Of a stretch of 64,000 nt of DNA, positions 27,154 through 35,056 are shown piece after piece. Source of the stretch: UMGS1601 sp900553335 (lineage in GTDB: Bacteria; Bacillota; Clostridia; Oscillospirales; Ruminococcaceae); assembly GCA_937920725.1 (NCBI GenBank), contig CALEUW010000018.1, forward strand, positions 124,001 through 188,000, read 5' to 3'. The notes beneath the pieces were generated by a model. That model ran no database searches and was not told the origin of the DNA. It saw only the letters and a program-made list of their open reading frames with translations. Each line of letters opens with the position of its first letter. Position 1 is the first letter of the stretch. A program made the position numbers and the translations under genes.

Positions 27154-28623
27154 TTAAAGCTCGGCAGCGTCTTTTATTGCGTTTATCACAGCACTTGCCT
27201 TGTTACAGGATTCCTGATACTCGTTTTCGCCGACAGAATCTAAAACAACTCCGCCGCCTGCCTGAACGTATGCTTTGTTGTTTCTGAAGAGCACAGTTCT
27301 TATTGCGATACAGGTATCCAAGCTTCCGTCAAAAGCTATATATCCTACTGTTCCGCCGTAAAGACCTCTTTTTGTAGGTTCAAGCTCATCAATTATTTCC
27401 ATGGCTCTTACCTTTGGAGCACCCGAAAGCGTTCCGGCCGGAAGCACAGCAGCCAGTGCGTCAAGCGGATTTTTATCATCTGACATTTCACCGGTGCAGT
27501 CTGAAACAATATGCATTACCTTTGAGTATCTTTCTATGTGCATAGGATCGTGTACTTTAACTGTACCGAATTTTGAAACTTTTCCTATGTCGTTACGTCC
27601 GAGGTCTACAAGCATCGTATGTTCTGCAATTTCCTTTGGATCGGATAGAAGCGTTTGCTCATTTTTTAGGTCTTCTTCGTCTGTAATACCTCTTTTTATA
27701 GTTCCTGCGATTGGTTTTGTTGTAACGGTTTTTCCGACAACTGAAACAAGCATTTCAGGTGAAGCGCCTGCAAAAGCATAATCTCCGTGATCAAAGTAAT
27801 AGAGATATGGACTCGGATTTGTCGCCCTTAACATTCTATAAACGTCAAAGCTGTCGGGGGGATTTTCTATTTCAAACCGCTGAGAGGGTACAACCTGAAA
27901 AATATCTCCCATTTTGATATATTCCTTAGCCTTTTCAACGTTTTTGATAAACTGTTCTTTAGTGAGATTTGACTTCACAGTAATCTCACGCTTTTTATGG
28001 GTTTCTTTGGTTTTTGGAGTATATCCCTTTAAAACGGAAATTATCTCATCTTTTCTTTCGTTAAGCTTGCTGTAGGAAAATTCAAAATCCTCATTTGAAT
28101 GAATATTTAAAATGATAACTGCTTTGTTGCTGAGATGATCGTATGCAACTACCTCATCATATAAAAACAGATTTGCATCAGGCATATTCAAATCGTCCTT
28201 AGGTGGATTGACAAGCGTTTTTTCTACATATCTCACCATGTCATATGAAAAATATCCCATAAATCCTCCGGTGAGCTTTGGACGGTTCGGAAAACGAGGA
28301 GATTTATAGTTCTTCAGTATTGCGGATAAAAATGAAACCGGAGAATCGCATTTTTCCGTTTTTTTGCTGTCACCGTCAATAATGACTGCCAAATGATCTT
28401 TTATGACGATTTCCATTTTTGGATTAATTCCTACAAACGAATAGCGTCCCCATTGGTTTTTATTGTCAACGCTCTCTAAGAAAAAGCAATTTCTATACTT
28501 TTCTCTAAGAGCTTTAAACATTTCGATCGGTGTAAACGAATCAATCAAAATTTCATAGAAGAAGGGGACTGTTTTATATTTTTTTAGCAGCTCCCTTGCT
28601 TCGCCTTTTTCAGGATAAAACAT
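27154..28623 (-). CDS. trpE: Anthranilate synthase component I
   Basis: TrpE makes anthranilate from chorismate using ammonia supplied by the TrpG domain. The 489-residue protein has the N-terminal effector region with FFLESVDNKNQWGRYSFVG, where the LLES-type motif suggests feedback inhibition by tryptophan. The chorismate domain shows DIFQVVPSQRFE, GASPEMLV, PIAGTIKRG, DLGRNDIGKV and GTLSGAPKVRAMEIIDELEP. It is the first gene after the T-box leader, with GGAGG seven bases before the ATG. Confidence 0.96.
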   Translation of the reverse strand: MFYPEKGEARELLKKYKTVPFFYEILIDSFTPIEMFKALREKYRNCFFLESVDNKNQWGRYSFVGINPKMEIVIKDHLAVIIDGDSKKTEKCDSPVSFLSAILKNYKSPRFPNRPKLTGGFMGYFSYDMVRYVEKTLVNPPKDDLNMPDANLFLYDEVVAYDHLSNKAVIILNIHSNEDFEFSYSKLNERKDEIISVLKGYTPKTKETHKKREITVKSNLTKEQFIKNVEKAKEYIKMGDIFQVVPSQRFEIENPPDSFDVYRMLRATNPSPYLYYFDHGDYAFAGASPEMLVSVVGKTVTTKPIAGTIKRGITDEEDLKNEQTLLSDPKEIAEHTMLVDLGRNDIGKVSKFGTVKVHDPMHIERYSKVMHIVSDCTGEMSDDKNPLDALAAVLPAGTLSGAPKVRAMEIIDELEPTKRGLYGGTVGYIAFDGSLDTCIAIRTVLFRNNKAYVQAGGGVVLDSVGENEYQESCNKASAVINAIKDAAEL

Positions 28624-28649
28624 AACTTTATACCTCCGATAAAAATTTG

Positions 28650-28915
28650 CAATAAAAAAAGTCTATCATCCAAAAAGTCATTAAGACTTTATGGGACGAT
28701 AGACGAAATCCTCGTGGTGCCACCCAATTTCCCGATGTAAAACATCGGCTCATAAAAAGTACGCAACAGTAAACTGTATCAATACTCCTTTCCTTTAACG
28801 CAGAAAACACACGGCTAAGGATAATTTCAAGAATGATTTCACCAAGCTCCTCACAAATCCATTCGCATAATCTCCGTATGTATCGGACTTCCACCGCCGC
28901 CGACTCTCTGTAACA
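28650..28915 (-). promoter_or_regulatory. Tryptophan T-box leader
   Basis: On the minus strand the leader begins with an AGAGAG-type Stem I start (near 28908) and has a GAA-TGG specifier with the UGG triplet at 28861-28859. It carries the near-consensus T-box GGGTGGCACCACGAG (about 28726-28712). A terminator follows, pairing GTCTATC with GATAGAC ahead of seven T (ending near 28653). Uncharged tRNA-Trp should pair with the specifier and the T-box bulge, opening the terminator and turning on trpE-A. This is the only tryptophan control element seen. Confidence 0.92.
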
Positions 28916-28971
28916 TCGTGAAAAAAGCTACTTACCTTTGTTCATAGGATTTATTTTATTGACTTAAATAC

Positions 28972-29000
28972 ATTATATGACGATTTTTATTATTTGTCAA
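28972..29000 (-). promoter_or_regulatory. Consensus promoter of the trp operon
   Basis: Read on the minus strand, TTGACA (29000-28995) and TATAAT (28977-28972) are separated by 17 bp, a perfect sigma-A promoter. Transcription starts around 28965 and enters the T-box leader. Such a strong promoter fits control by attenuation rather than initiation. Confidence 0.88.
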
Positions 29001-29030
29001 TAGTTTTGCTGAAAATTATTAATGCGGTCT

Positions 29031-30125
29031 TTACTGATTCATAATCTCAGTCAAAAGTGCTGAGTTTTCTCCTGTGCTTGTAAACATACAGCAAGCAAAC
29101 AGTACGTCTGTTGCTCCGACGTTCTGACAAAACTCAATAGCATTTGTATCAAAATATCTTATGTCGCAAACATAAATATGTTCGAACGATTGAGTCAAAA
29201 ACGGAACTAGTGCGTTTCCGAAGCTGTCTTTAAATATAACAAGCGTCCTTCCGTTTTGAACGTTAGTATCAATTTTCGCAATTTCTCTGTCATCGCCGAG
29301 AAATGTGCTATAAGCGTTCTTCATCTCAAAGTCATCGAAAAACAGCATACTTTCAACGGGATTTGTAAAATTGCTGTCATAGTATGTGGTGGTAATGCTT
29401 TCTAAATTAGCAGGCTTATAGTAAGTAAACAAATCAGGATTTTGGGATAGCTCGTTTGACTTTGCAAATCCCTCAAGCGTACCGCAGAAGCCCTCATAAT
29501 CTATCTTTGTATATGTCGATAGGTCAGGGAACTGATTTACAGCCGCTCTTTCGGCGAAAACTTCAGCAGCATAATAAGCTCCTAAAGGCTGCCAGTGGTG
29601 ATCTGTTCTGAAATAAATATATTCATCCGAGTGCTCAGCAAGTGTGTTGTAAATGTCAACGTCAATTACATTCTCAAGCTGACTTTGAATATTTCTTATA
29701 TTCTCATATTGACTTGCATATTCGCTTTCGTATTTAGTCGGAAGATAATACGCAAAAGCAGTTGGAATGCACATATTATATACGTTTACCATATCTCCGA
29801 GCTTTTCTTTGTATGAGTTAAGAGTTTTGGCATATTCCGATCCTCTTTCAAAGCTTCCGCCGTAAAGCTCAAGCGCTCTGACATTTTCACCGTTTCCGTT
29901 TATCATAACTCCGTTATTTTCCCATGCGTCTACAGCGTCAACTTGATTTTTACCATTATCAGGCTCTGTAATCTCATCGGTTGTATCCGTATTTGTTATT
30001 TTACCTACATCAGACGAATTGTCAGAATCATTCGGCGTTATTGATGAAACCTCTCCGCTGTCGCAGCCTGTCATAACAGAAGCGGAAAGGATAAGCGCTG
30101 CCAAAAACGAAATTAATTTTTTCAT
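29031..30125 (-). CDS. DHHW-motif lipoprotein
   Basis: The N-terminus is a lipoprotein signal peptide ending in the lipobox-like VMTGC at residue 20. A Ser/Asp/Thr-rich linker runs to about residue 65. The body carries IYFRTDHHWQPLGAYYAAE, the defining motif of DHHW proteins, which relate to AlgX/AlgJ-type SGNH enzymes. A late LVIFKDSFGNALVPFL provides a GDS-like element. AlgJ-like proteins help O-acetylate extracellular polymers, usually beside an MBOAT transporter; none is in this window. The role on the cell surface is therefore inferred. It has its own promoter and lies just upstream of the trp promoter. Confidence 0.83.
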   Translation of the reverse strand: MKKLISFLAALILSASVMTGCDSGEVSSITPNDSDNSSDVGKITNTDTTDEITEPDNGKNQVDAVDAWENNGVMINGNGENVRALELYGGSFERGSEYAKTLNSYKEKLGDMVNVYNMCIPTAFAYYLPTKYESEYASQYENIRNIQSQLENVIDVDIYNTLAEHSDEYIYFRTDHHWQPLGAYYAAEVFAERAAVNQFPDLSTYTKIDYEGFCGTLEGFAKSNELSQNPDLFTYYKPANLESITTTYYDSNFTNPVESMLFFDDFEMKNAYSTFLGDDREIAKIDTNVQNGRTLVIFKDSFGNALVPFLTQSFEHIYVCDIRYFDTNAIEFCQNVGATDVLFACCMFTSTGENSALLTEIMNQ

Positions 30126-30165
30126 GATATATTGTCTCCTTTTCTGTATTTATTTCTCTTATTTT

Positions 30166-30194
30166 AGTATAGCAAATCAAAAATTCCCTGTCAA
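30166..30194 (-). promoter_or_regulatory. Promoter of the DHHW lipoprotein gene
   Basis: On the minus strand TTGACA (30194-30189) and TATACT (30171-30166) lie 17 bp apart, in the short gap after the PASTA gene. This suggests the DHHW gene is expressed separately from the nadC-to-PASTA cluster. Confidence 0.75.
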
Positions 30195-30199
30195 TGCGA

Positions 30200-30790
30200 T
30201 TAGTATGTTAATTTTGCCGTAGCAGGGCGTGTTCCATCACGAACCAGAGTTTGAGTTGAAGTTGTTTGAACCTTTGAAGGCTCAAGTGCGTTTGCCCGTA
30301 AGGTTATGACTGAGCCGTATACAGCTTTTTTTCCTTCTTCGGGTGAAACTGAAATTACTGAATCGTCACAAGAGCCTTTTTCGCCCTCGTAAACTATTTT
30401 AACCTCGAAGCCTACAGATTCCAAAACAGTTTTGGCAACCTGATAAGTGAATTTTGAAACATAAGGAATCTCTGTGTATCTCGCTCCTTTAGAAACATAA
30501 ACATCCACTATTGCTCCGGGGGATACCTCCTCTCCGGCCTTAATGCTTTGGTCAAAGATAACACCTTTTTTGTAATCTGACGAGTAATTCTCAATAGGGT
30601 TAAGCTTATACTCTAAAGCGCCTTTTTTAGCTTCCTCTAATGTTTTCCCTGTAAGATCGGGCATAATATTCTCGGTATATTCAGTTTTTGAAACTGAAAA
30701 CTCGGGTGTTTTATAAAAAATCTCATCGCATCCGCAGAGCGCAAATATTAAAATTGCGGCGGATAATGCCGCTAAAAATTTTTTTATCAT
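30200..30790 (-). CDS. PASTA-domain lipoprotein
   Basis: A 20-residue signal peptide ends in ALCGC, so the mature protein should be lipid-anchored. Two PASTA domains follow. The first contains MPDLTGKTLEEAKKGALEY with IFDQSIKAGEEV; the second TEIPYVSKFTYQVAKTVLES with ISVSPEEGKKAVYGS. PASTA domains of kinases and penicillin-binding proteins bind or sense peptidoglycan; a kinase or transpeptidase domain is absent here. At 196 residues it may be a wall-sensing or scaffold protein. Its ATG overlaps the udp stop by four bases, an odd partnership for a nucleoside enzyme. Confidence 0.82.
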   Translation of the reverse strand: MIKKFLAALSAAILIFALCGCDEIFYKTPEFSVSKTEYTENIMPDLTGKTLEEAKKGALEYKLNPIENYSSDYKKGVIFDQSIKAGEEVSPGAIVDVYVSKGARYTEIPYVSKFTYQVAKTVLESVGFEVKIVYEGEKGSCDDSVISVSPEEGKKAVYGSVITLRANALEPSKVQTTSTQTLVRDGTRPATAKLTY

Positions 30791-31575
30791 TTTCTGTCCT
30801 CTTTGATAAGAATTCTTATTGCTTCAACAGCGCACTTGATGGCTCTTGTTGAATCGTGTGTTATGTTATCCGGAAGTCCTTTATTTGATCTTTCAACGTT
30901 CCAAAGCGCCGTCAGAACAGCAGAGCATCTAACCCTTTTTATAATCCCTAAGGAAAATATTGCAGCACATTCCATTTCACTTGCAAGACATCCGGCTTTT
31001 AAATATGCATTCCATCTGCATTTTATATCTGTCGATACGGCAGATTTGTCAGGTTCGACCTCTCCGTAAAAGCTGTCCTTTGAATGAACAACTCCCAAAT
31101 GATAGCCGTTTCCGAAATCATCGGACGACAGCTTCAATGCTGCCTGCTTCAGAGCCGATACAACATCAAAGTCTGCAACAGCAGGGTAATCGGGAGTAAG
31201 ATATTCGTGACTTGTTCCTTCACCCCTTACGGCAGCGGTAGCAATAATCAGATCACCTCCGACAACATTTATATCCATACCTCCGCTTGTACCAACACGA
31301 ATAAATGTGTCCGCTCCGCATTTTATAAGTTCCTCAACAGCAATTGCCGACGAAGGTCCGCCGATTCCCGTTGAGCATACAGTGACTTTTTCTCCATCCA
31401 AGGTTCCCGTGTAAACGTTATATTCACGGTTATAAGAAACCTGCTGTGCATTGTCAAGATATACTGCAATTTTTTCTACTCTTCCCGGATCTCCGGGTAA
31501 AATTACATATCTGCCTATTTCGTCCTTTGTTGTGTTAATATGAAACTGTCTTTCTTGATCCATAATTGATGCCAT
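30787..31575 (-). CDS. udp: Uridine phosphorylase
   Basis: The 262-residue enzyme should split uridine with phosphate into uracil and ribose-1-phosphate in pyrimidine salvage. VILPGDPGRVEKIA is the family's phosphate-binding N-terminus. STGIGGPSSAIAVEELIKCG, RVGTSGGM and EMECAAIFSLG (ribose-binding Met-Glu) follow. It lies 20 bases after the aldolase-like gene and overlaps the PASTA gene. Purine nucleoside phosphorylases share the fold, but the spacing of motifs favours Udp. Confidence 0.9.
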   Translation of the reverse strand: MASIMDQERQFHINTTKDEIGRYVILPGDPGRVEKIAVYLDNAQQVSYNREYNVYTGTLDGEKVTVCSTGIGGPSSAIAVEELIKCGADTFIRVGTSGGMDINVVGGDLIIATAAVRGEGTSHEYLTPDYPAVADFDVVSALKQAALKLSSDDFGNGYHLGVVHSKDSFYGEVEPDKSAVSTDIKCRWNAYLKAGCLASEMECAAIFSLGIIKRVRCSAVLTALWNVERSNKGLPDNITHDSTRAIKCAVEAIRILIKEDRK

Positions 31576-31595
31576 AAAGTACCCCCCCTAAGCTG

Positions 31596-32621
31596 TTAAA
31601 GCCTTATGATCAGCTTTTCAATGTTTTCTTCCTTGGTGGCCCAGCTTGTGCAAAATCTATAGACGGATTCACTCTCACTTGTTTTCTGAGAAAGCTCAAA
31701 ACCGAACTCGTCTTTAAGTTCATTAGCTTTTGAATTGCTTAAAATGACAAACTGCTGATTTGTATAAGAATCGGCATAAAGCCTATATCCTTTTTCGATA
31801 AAGGCTTCCTTAAGTTTTACCGCAAGCCTTACAGCGTGTTTTGAAATATTAAAATACAAACCGTCTGTAAAAAGCTCAGTAAACTGAATCCCTAAAAGTC
31901 TGCCTTTTGCGAGCATTCCTCCGCATTGTTTTATCATGTATCTGAAATCCGGCTTTAGGTGATCATTTGTAATAACTAGAGCTTCACCGAAAAGCGCTCC
32001 GACCTTTGTTCCCCCTACATAAAATACATCACAGAGGTCTTCCAAATCGCTTGGAGATATATCGCACTTTTCACTTGCAAGTCCGTAACCAAGCCTCGCC
32101 CCGTCGATGAAAAGATATATTCCGCATTTTTTACAAGTTTCGTATATATTATTAAGCTCACTTTTTGAATAGATTGTTCCTATTTCTGTAGGAAACGAGA
32201 TATATGCCATTTTAGGCATAACGGTATGCTCTTTAGATTCGTCTGAAATGTGAGAATTATAAAGCTCTTGTATTTGATTTGCTGATAGCTTTCCGTCTAA
32301 GTTTGGAACTGATATTACTTTATGACCTCTTGATTCAATCGCACCTGTTTCGTGAACATTGATGTGTCCTGTATCGGGGGAGATGACGCCTTGATACGGT
32401 TTTAACACAGAAGATATGACCGTAGTGTTTGTTTGCGTTCCTCCGACGAGAAAATGAATATCGCTGTGATTAAGAGAAAATGCGTCTTTGATTTTTTCTT
32501 TTGCTTTTTCACAGTATTCGTCCTGTCCGTAACCAATAGTCTGCTCCATATTTGTTTTTGAAAGTGCGGCTAATATTTTTTCATGGCAGCCTTCTGTATA
32601 ATCGCTTGTAAATAAAATCAT
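31596..32621 (-). CDS. Low-specificity L-threonine aldolase / beta-eliminating lyase family protein
   Basis: This PLP fold-type I enzyme of 341 residues probably cleaves threonine or allo-threonine to glycine and acetaldehyde. FLVGGTQTNTTVISSVLKP binds the cofactor phosphate, HINVHETGAIE stacks the ring, LFIDGARLGYGL holds the Asp that contacts the ring nitrogen, and YVGGTKVGALFGEALV contains the Schiff-base lysine. Its start overlaps the nadC stop by four bases. Related enzymes act on other beta-hydroxy amino acids, so the substrate is not certain. Confidence 0.87.
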   Translation of the reverse strand: MILFTSDYTEGCHEKILAALSKTNMEQTIGYGQDEYCEKAKEKIKDAFSLNHSDIHFLVGGTQTNTTVISSVLKPYQGVISPDTGHINVHETGAIESRGHKVISVPNLDGKLSANQIQELYNSHISDESKEHTVMPKMAYISFPTEIGTIYSKSELNNIYETCKKCGIYLFIDGARLGYGLASEKCDISPSDLEDLCDVFYVGGTKVGALFGEALVITNDHLKPDFRYMIKQCGGMLAKGRLLGIQFTELFTDGLYFNISKHAVRLAVKLKEAFIEKGYRLYADSYTNQQFVILSNSKANELKDEFGFELSQKTSESESVYRFCTSWATKEENIEKLIIRL

Positions 32622-33469
32622 TTTTCTGTTTCCTTATCCATTTTCATTGATATATCAAAGCATTTTACCGAGTGAGTCAAAGCTCCGATTGAAATTATAT
32701 CAACGCCTGTTTCGGCAATTCTTTTGATAGTTTCTTCAGTTACATTTCCGCTTGCCTCAAGCAAAGCTTTGCCGCCTGTTATCTTTACAGCTTCAGCCAT
32801 TCTTTCGCATGACATATTATCAAGCATAATAAGCTCTGCTCCGACTTCAAGCGCTTCTTTAACTTCTTCAAGGTTAGTTGTTTCAACCTCAATTTTTACG
32901 GTATGGCCCAAATGCTCACGCAATGCGTTCACAGCGTTTGTTATGCTTCCGTATGCGTCAAGGTGAGTGTCCTTAAGCATCGCACAGTCGGAAAGGTTAT
33001 ATCTGTGATTTTTTCCTCCTCCGACAGTTACAGCGTATTTTTGCAGGGAGCGAAGTCCCGGAAGCGTTTTTCTTGTATCAGCAACGCTTGCTTTTGTTCC
33101 TTTTACAAGCTGGACGCATTTATTTGTTTGAGTAGCAATACCTGAAAGATGCTGAACGAGGTTTAGCGCTGTTCTCTCTCCCTTCAAAAGCGTCTTTACA
33201 CTTCCGTGTATAACAGCGATAATATCTCCTTTTTTTACTTTTTGACCGTCTTGAATCAAAATCTCATATTTAATAGAGTTGTCCAAAAGCTCAAAAACCC
33301 GCATCGCTATTTCAATTCCGCATAAAACGCCGTCGTCCTTTGAAACATACCTTGCACTTGAGGTAAGCTCATCGTCAATGAGATAATCTGTTGTAACATC
33401 AATATAGTTTATATCTTCCTTAATGGCTCTTTTGATGATATCGTCAATTTCAAATTGCATAGGTTTCAT
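32618..33469 (-). CDS. nadC: Nicotinate-nucleotide pyrophosphorylase (quinolinate phosphoribosyltransferase)
   Basis: NadC converts quinolinate and phosphoribosyl pyrophosphate to nicotinate mononucleotide. GERTALNLVQHLSGIATQT is the family signature; VADTRKTLPGLRSLQKYAV and GGGKNHRYNL provide phosphate contacts, and EVETTNLEE with LLEASGNVTEE close the barrel. At 283 residues it has normal length. It leads a minus-strand cluster with the aldolase, udp and PASTA genes. It is separated from nadB by an AI-2E-family gene and a 350-bp repeat. nadA is not in the window. Confidence 0.94.
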   Translation of the reverse strand: MKPMQFEIDDIIKRAIKEDINYIDVTTDYLIDDELTSSARYVSKDDGVLCGIEIAMRVFELLDNSIKYEILIQDGQKVKKGDIIAVIHGSVKTLLKGERTALNLVQHLSGIATQTNKCVQLVKGTKASVADTRKTLPGLRSLQKYAVTVGGGKNHRYNLSDCAMLKDTHLDAYGSITNAVNALREHLGHTVKIEVETTNLEEVKEALEVGAELIMLDNMSCERMAEAVKITGGKALLEASGNVTEETIKRIAETGVDIISIGALTHSVKCFDISMKMDKETEK

Positions 33470-33525
33470 GATTCCTATTTCCTTTCTGTTTTGTTTTCTT
33501 CTACATATTTTGTTTTTATAATAGT

Positions 33526-33546
33526 GGGGCGATGCCCATTATTGAA
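33526..33546 (+). repeat. Partial copy of the hairpin leader repeat
   Basis: Positions 33526-33546 match the 3' end of the repeat at 53024-53042 in about 20 of 22 bases, including the GGGGCG-TGCCC hairpin and the following TTATTGAA. It lies 57 bp upstream of nadC in the opposite orientation to that gene. The match is short, so it may be a remnant. Confidence 0.45.
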
Positions 33547-33579
33547 CAGTCGTCTTTTTTGGACTTTGTTTTTTTATTG

Positions 33580-33912
33580 CAGAGGGACAATCTGGGAGAA
33601 GGGGAAGGATAATAAAACCCACCAAAACCAGAGGGACTCCTCCTCTTCTCCATTGGTTTTCCCTCTGCACTCCTTTTACAACACCTTATCCCTCTGCCCT
33701 CTGTTTTTGAAGTTTGAGGCTAAGGAAAGTTTGAGCGAGCCAAATCCTACAAGAATTCTGGTTTGGCTCGAAACTTGTGCCGATGCAAAAGTTTTTTACT
33801 TACGGAAACTGTACAGTAATGTGTTTTATTATCACAAAGTAATTTCCAACATCCAAATTAATTACGCATTACGAATTAATTTGTCCATTTTTCATTGTCA
33901 ATTGTCAGTTAT
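33580..33912 (-). repeat. ~350-bp dispersed repeat, copy 1
   Basis: Read on the minus strand, this stretch aligns along its length with 40154-40503. Shared blocks include TGACAATGAAAAATGGACAA, CATTACTGTACAG near 33822, CAGAGGGAAAACCAA near 33660 and GTTTTATTATCCTTCCCCTT near 33610. It fills almost the whole 428-bp gap between the AI-2E-family gene and nadC. Its first end overlaps the last codons and stop of the AI-2E-family gene. No convincing ORF or transposase is inside. Confidence 0.75.
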
Positions 33913-35046
33913 AACATCATCGGACTTGCTTTTGTTTTCAAGTCTTTCGTTTACATGTTCTTTTATGATTTTATATATTGTAGCGGCGAGCGGAACAAAA
34001 AATACCATTCCGAAAACTCCGAAAAGACCTCCTCCGACAGTTACAGCTGCCAACACCCAGATTGAAGGAAGTCCTACTGAATTTCCGACAACTCTTGTGT
34101 ATATGAGGTTTTCTTCAAGAATTTGTACAACAAGGTAAAAAGCAATGAAAATAACTGCTTTCATCGGACTTTCAGTAAAAATTAAAAATGCACCTACAGC
34201 AGCTCCTAAGTATGCTCCGACAATAGGAATCCAAGCTGTTATTCCAACTACAACACCTGTCAAAAGCGCATAAGGAAATCCCAAAAGCGCCATACTGAGT
34301 CCTATTATAAGTCCGAGTATAATAGCGTCTAAGCATTGTCCGATAACAAAGCTTGAAAATGTTTTGTTTGCAATTGATAGGTAATGACCAAGCTTTTCGC
34401 CTTTATAAGGATTATAAGCTCTTAAAACTTTCTTAAATTGTTGTATGAGTGTTTCCTTGTTGGCAAGCAAATAAATTGCAAATATAACAGCTACAACTGT
34501 TGTGACTATTGCAGAAACGGTACTTGAAGCAATTGAAAATGCGCTGTCCAAAAGTCCTGTAGCTCCGCTTGTTATGAACGATGTTATTTTAGGAACAAAA
34601 TCATCCCAGTTGAACTTAGAAGCTCCTCCTATTCCCGATAAGAACGTATCTTTAAGGTTTTTGTCCGCCCACTTTGTAAGATCCTCCAAAAAAAGTGGGA
34701 TCTTTTCGCCTAAAAGAGTAACCGCTCTTACAATTTCCGGAACTATTAAAGAAACAACAGCCAATATTATCAATAGCAAAAGCAAAATAGATGCAATAAG
34801 GCAAACCGGACGACGTGACTTTCGCACAATATTCTTTTTTGAGGACGGAAAATAAATTTTTTCTATTCTCGTTAAAAGAATATTAAGTGCAAAAGCGATT
34901 ATCAGTCCCAATATAAGAGGAAACACTGCGTCGCAAATTAAAACAAGTAAATTACCCAGAGGCGTTGAATATTTTATTAAAAGTATTATAAGCACTGCCA
35001 AAGCGCCGAATCCTATAAGACGTTTGTTTCTTTTTGAAATCTTCAT
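33898..35046 (-). CDS. AI-2E family transporter (PerM/YueF-like)
   Basis: The 382-residue membrane protein has the AI-2E family layout: two or three N-terminal helices, a soluble amphipathic middle (KIPLFLEDLTKWADKNL), then a helical bundle with IGQCLDAIILGLIIGLSMAL, YALLTGVVVGITAWIPIVGA and LEENLIYTRVVGNSVGLP. Members include TqsA, Na+/H+ antiporter-like and uncharacterised proteins, so the cargo is unknown. The last residues are encoded by the end of the repeat that follows. It lies 10 bases after nadB and is probably co-transcribed with it. Confidence 0.86.
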   Translation of the reverse strand: MKISKRNKRLIGFGALAVLIILLIKYSTPLGNLLVLICDAVFPLILGLIIAFALNILLTRIEKIYFPSSKKNIVRKSRRPVCLIASILLLLLIILAVVSLIVPEIVRAVTLLGEKIPLFLEDLTKWADKNLKDTFLSGIGGASKFNWDDFVPKITSFITSGATGLLDSAFSIASSTVSAIVTTVVAVIFAIYLLANKETLIQQFKKVLRAYNPYKGEKLGHYLSIANKTFSSFVIGQCLDAIILGLIIGLSMALLGFPYALLTGVVVGITAWIPIVGAYLGAAVGAFLIFTESPMKAVIFIAFYLVVQILEENLIYTRVVGNSVGLPSIWVLAAVTVGGGLFGVFGMVFFVPLAATIYKIIKEHVNERLENKSKSDDVITDN

Positions 35047-35056
35047 TTTGTTATAC

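Noticed and set aside
28628..28894. An 88-codon minus-strand ORF upstream of trpE
   Set aside because: It lies across the T-box specifier, antiterminator and terminator, has no ribosome-binding site, and its sequence is explained by RNA structure. It is not a leader peptide with Trp codons in tandem.
33455..34138. A 227-codon plus-strand ORF opposite nadC and the AI-2E-family gene
   Set aside because: It overlaps two well-recognised minus-strand genes and the repeat between them, and its translation matches no known pattern.
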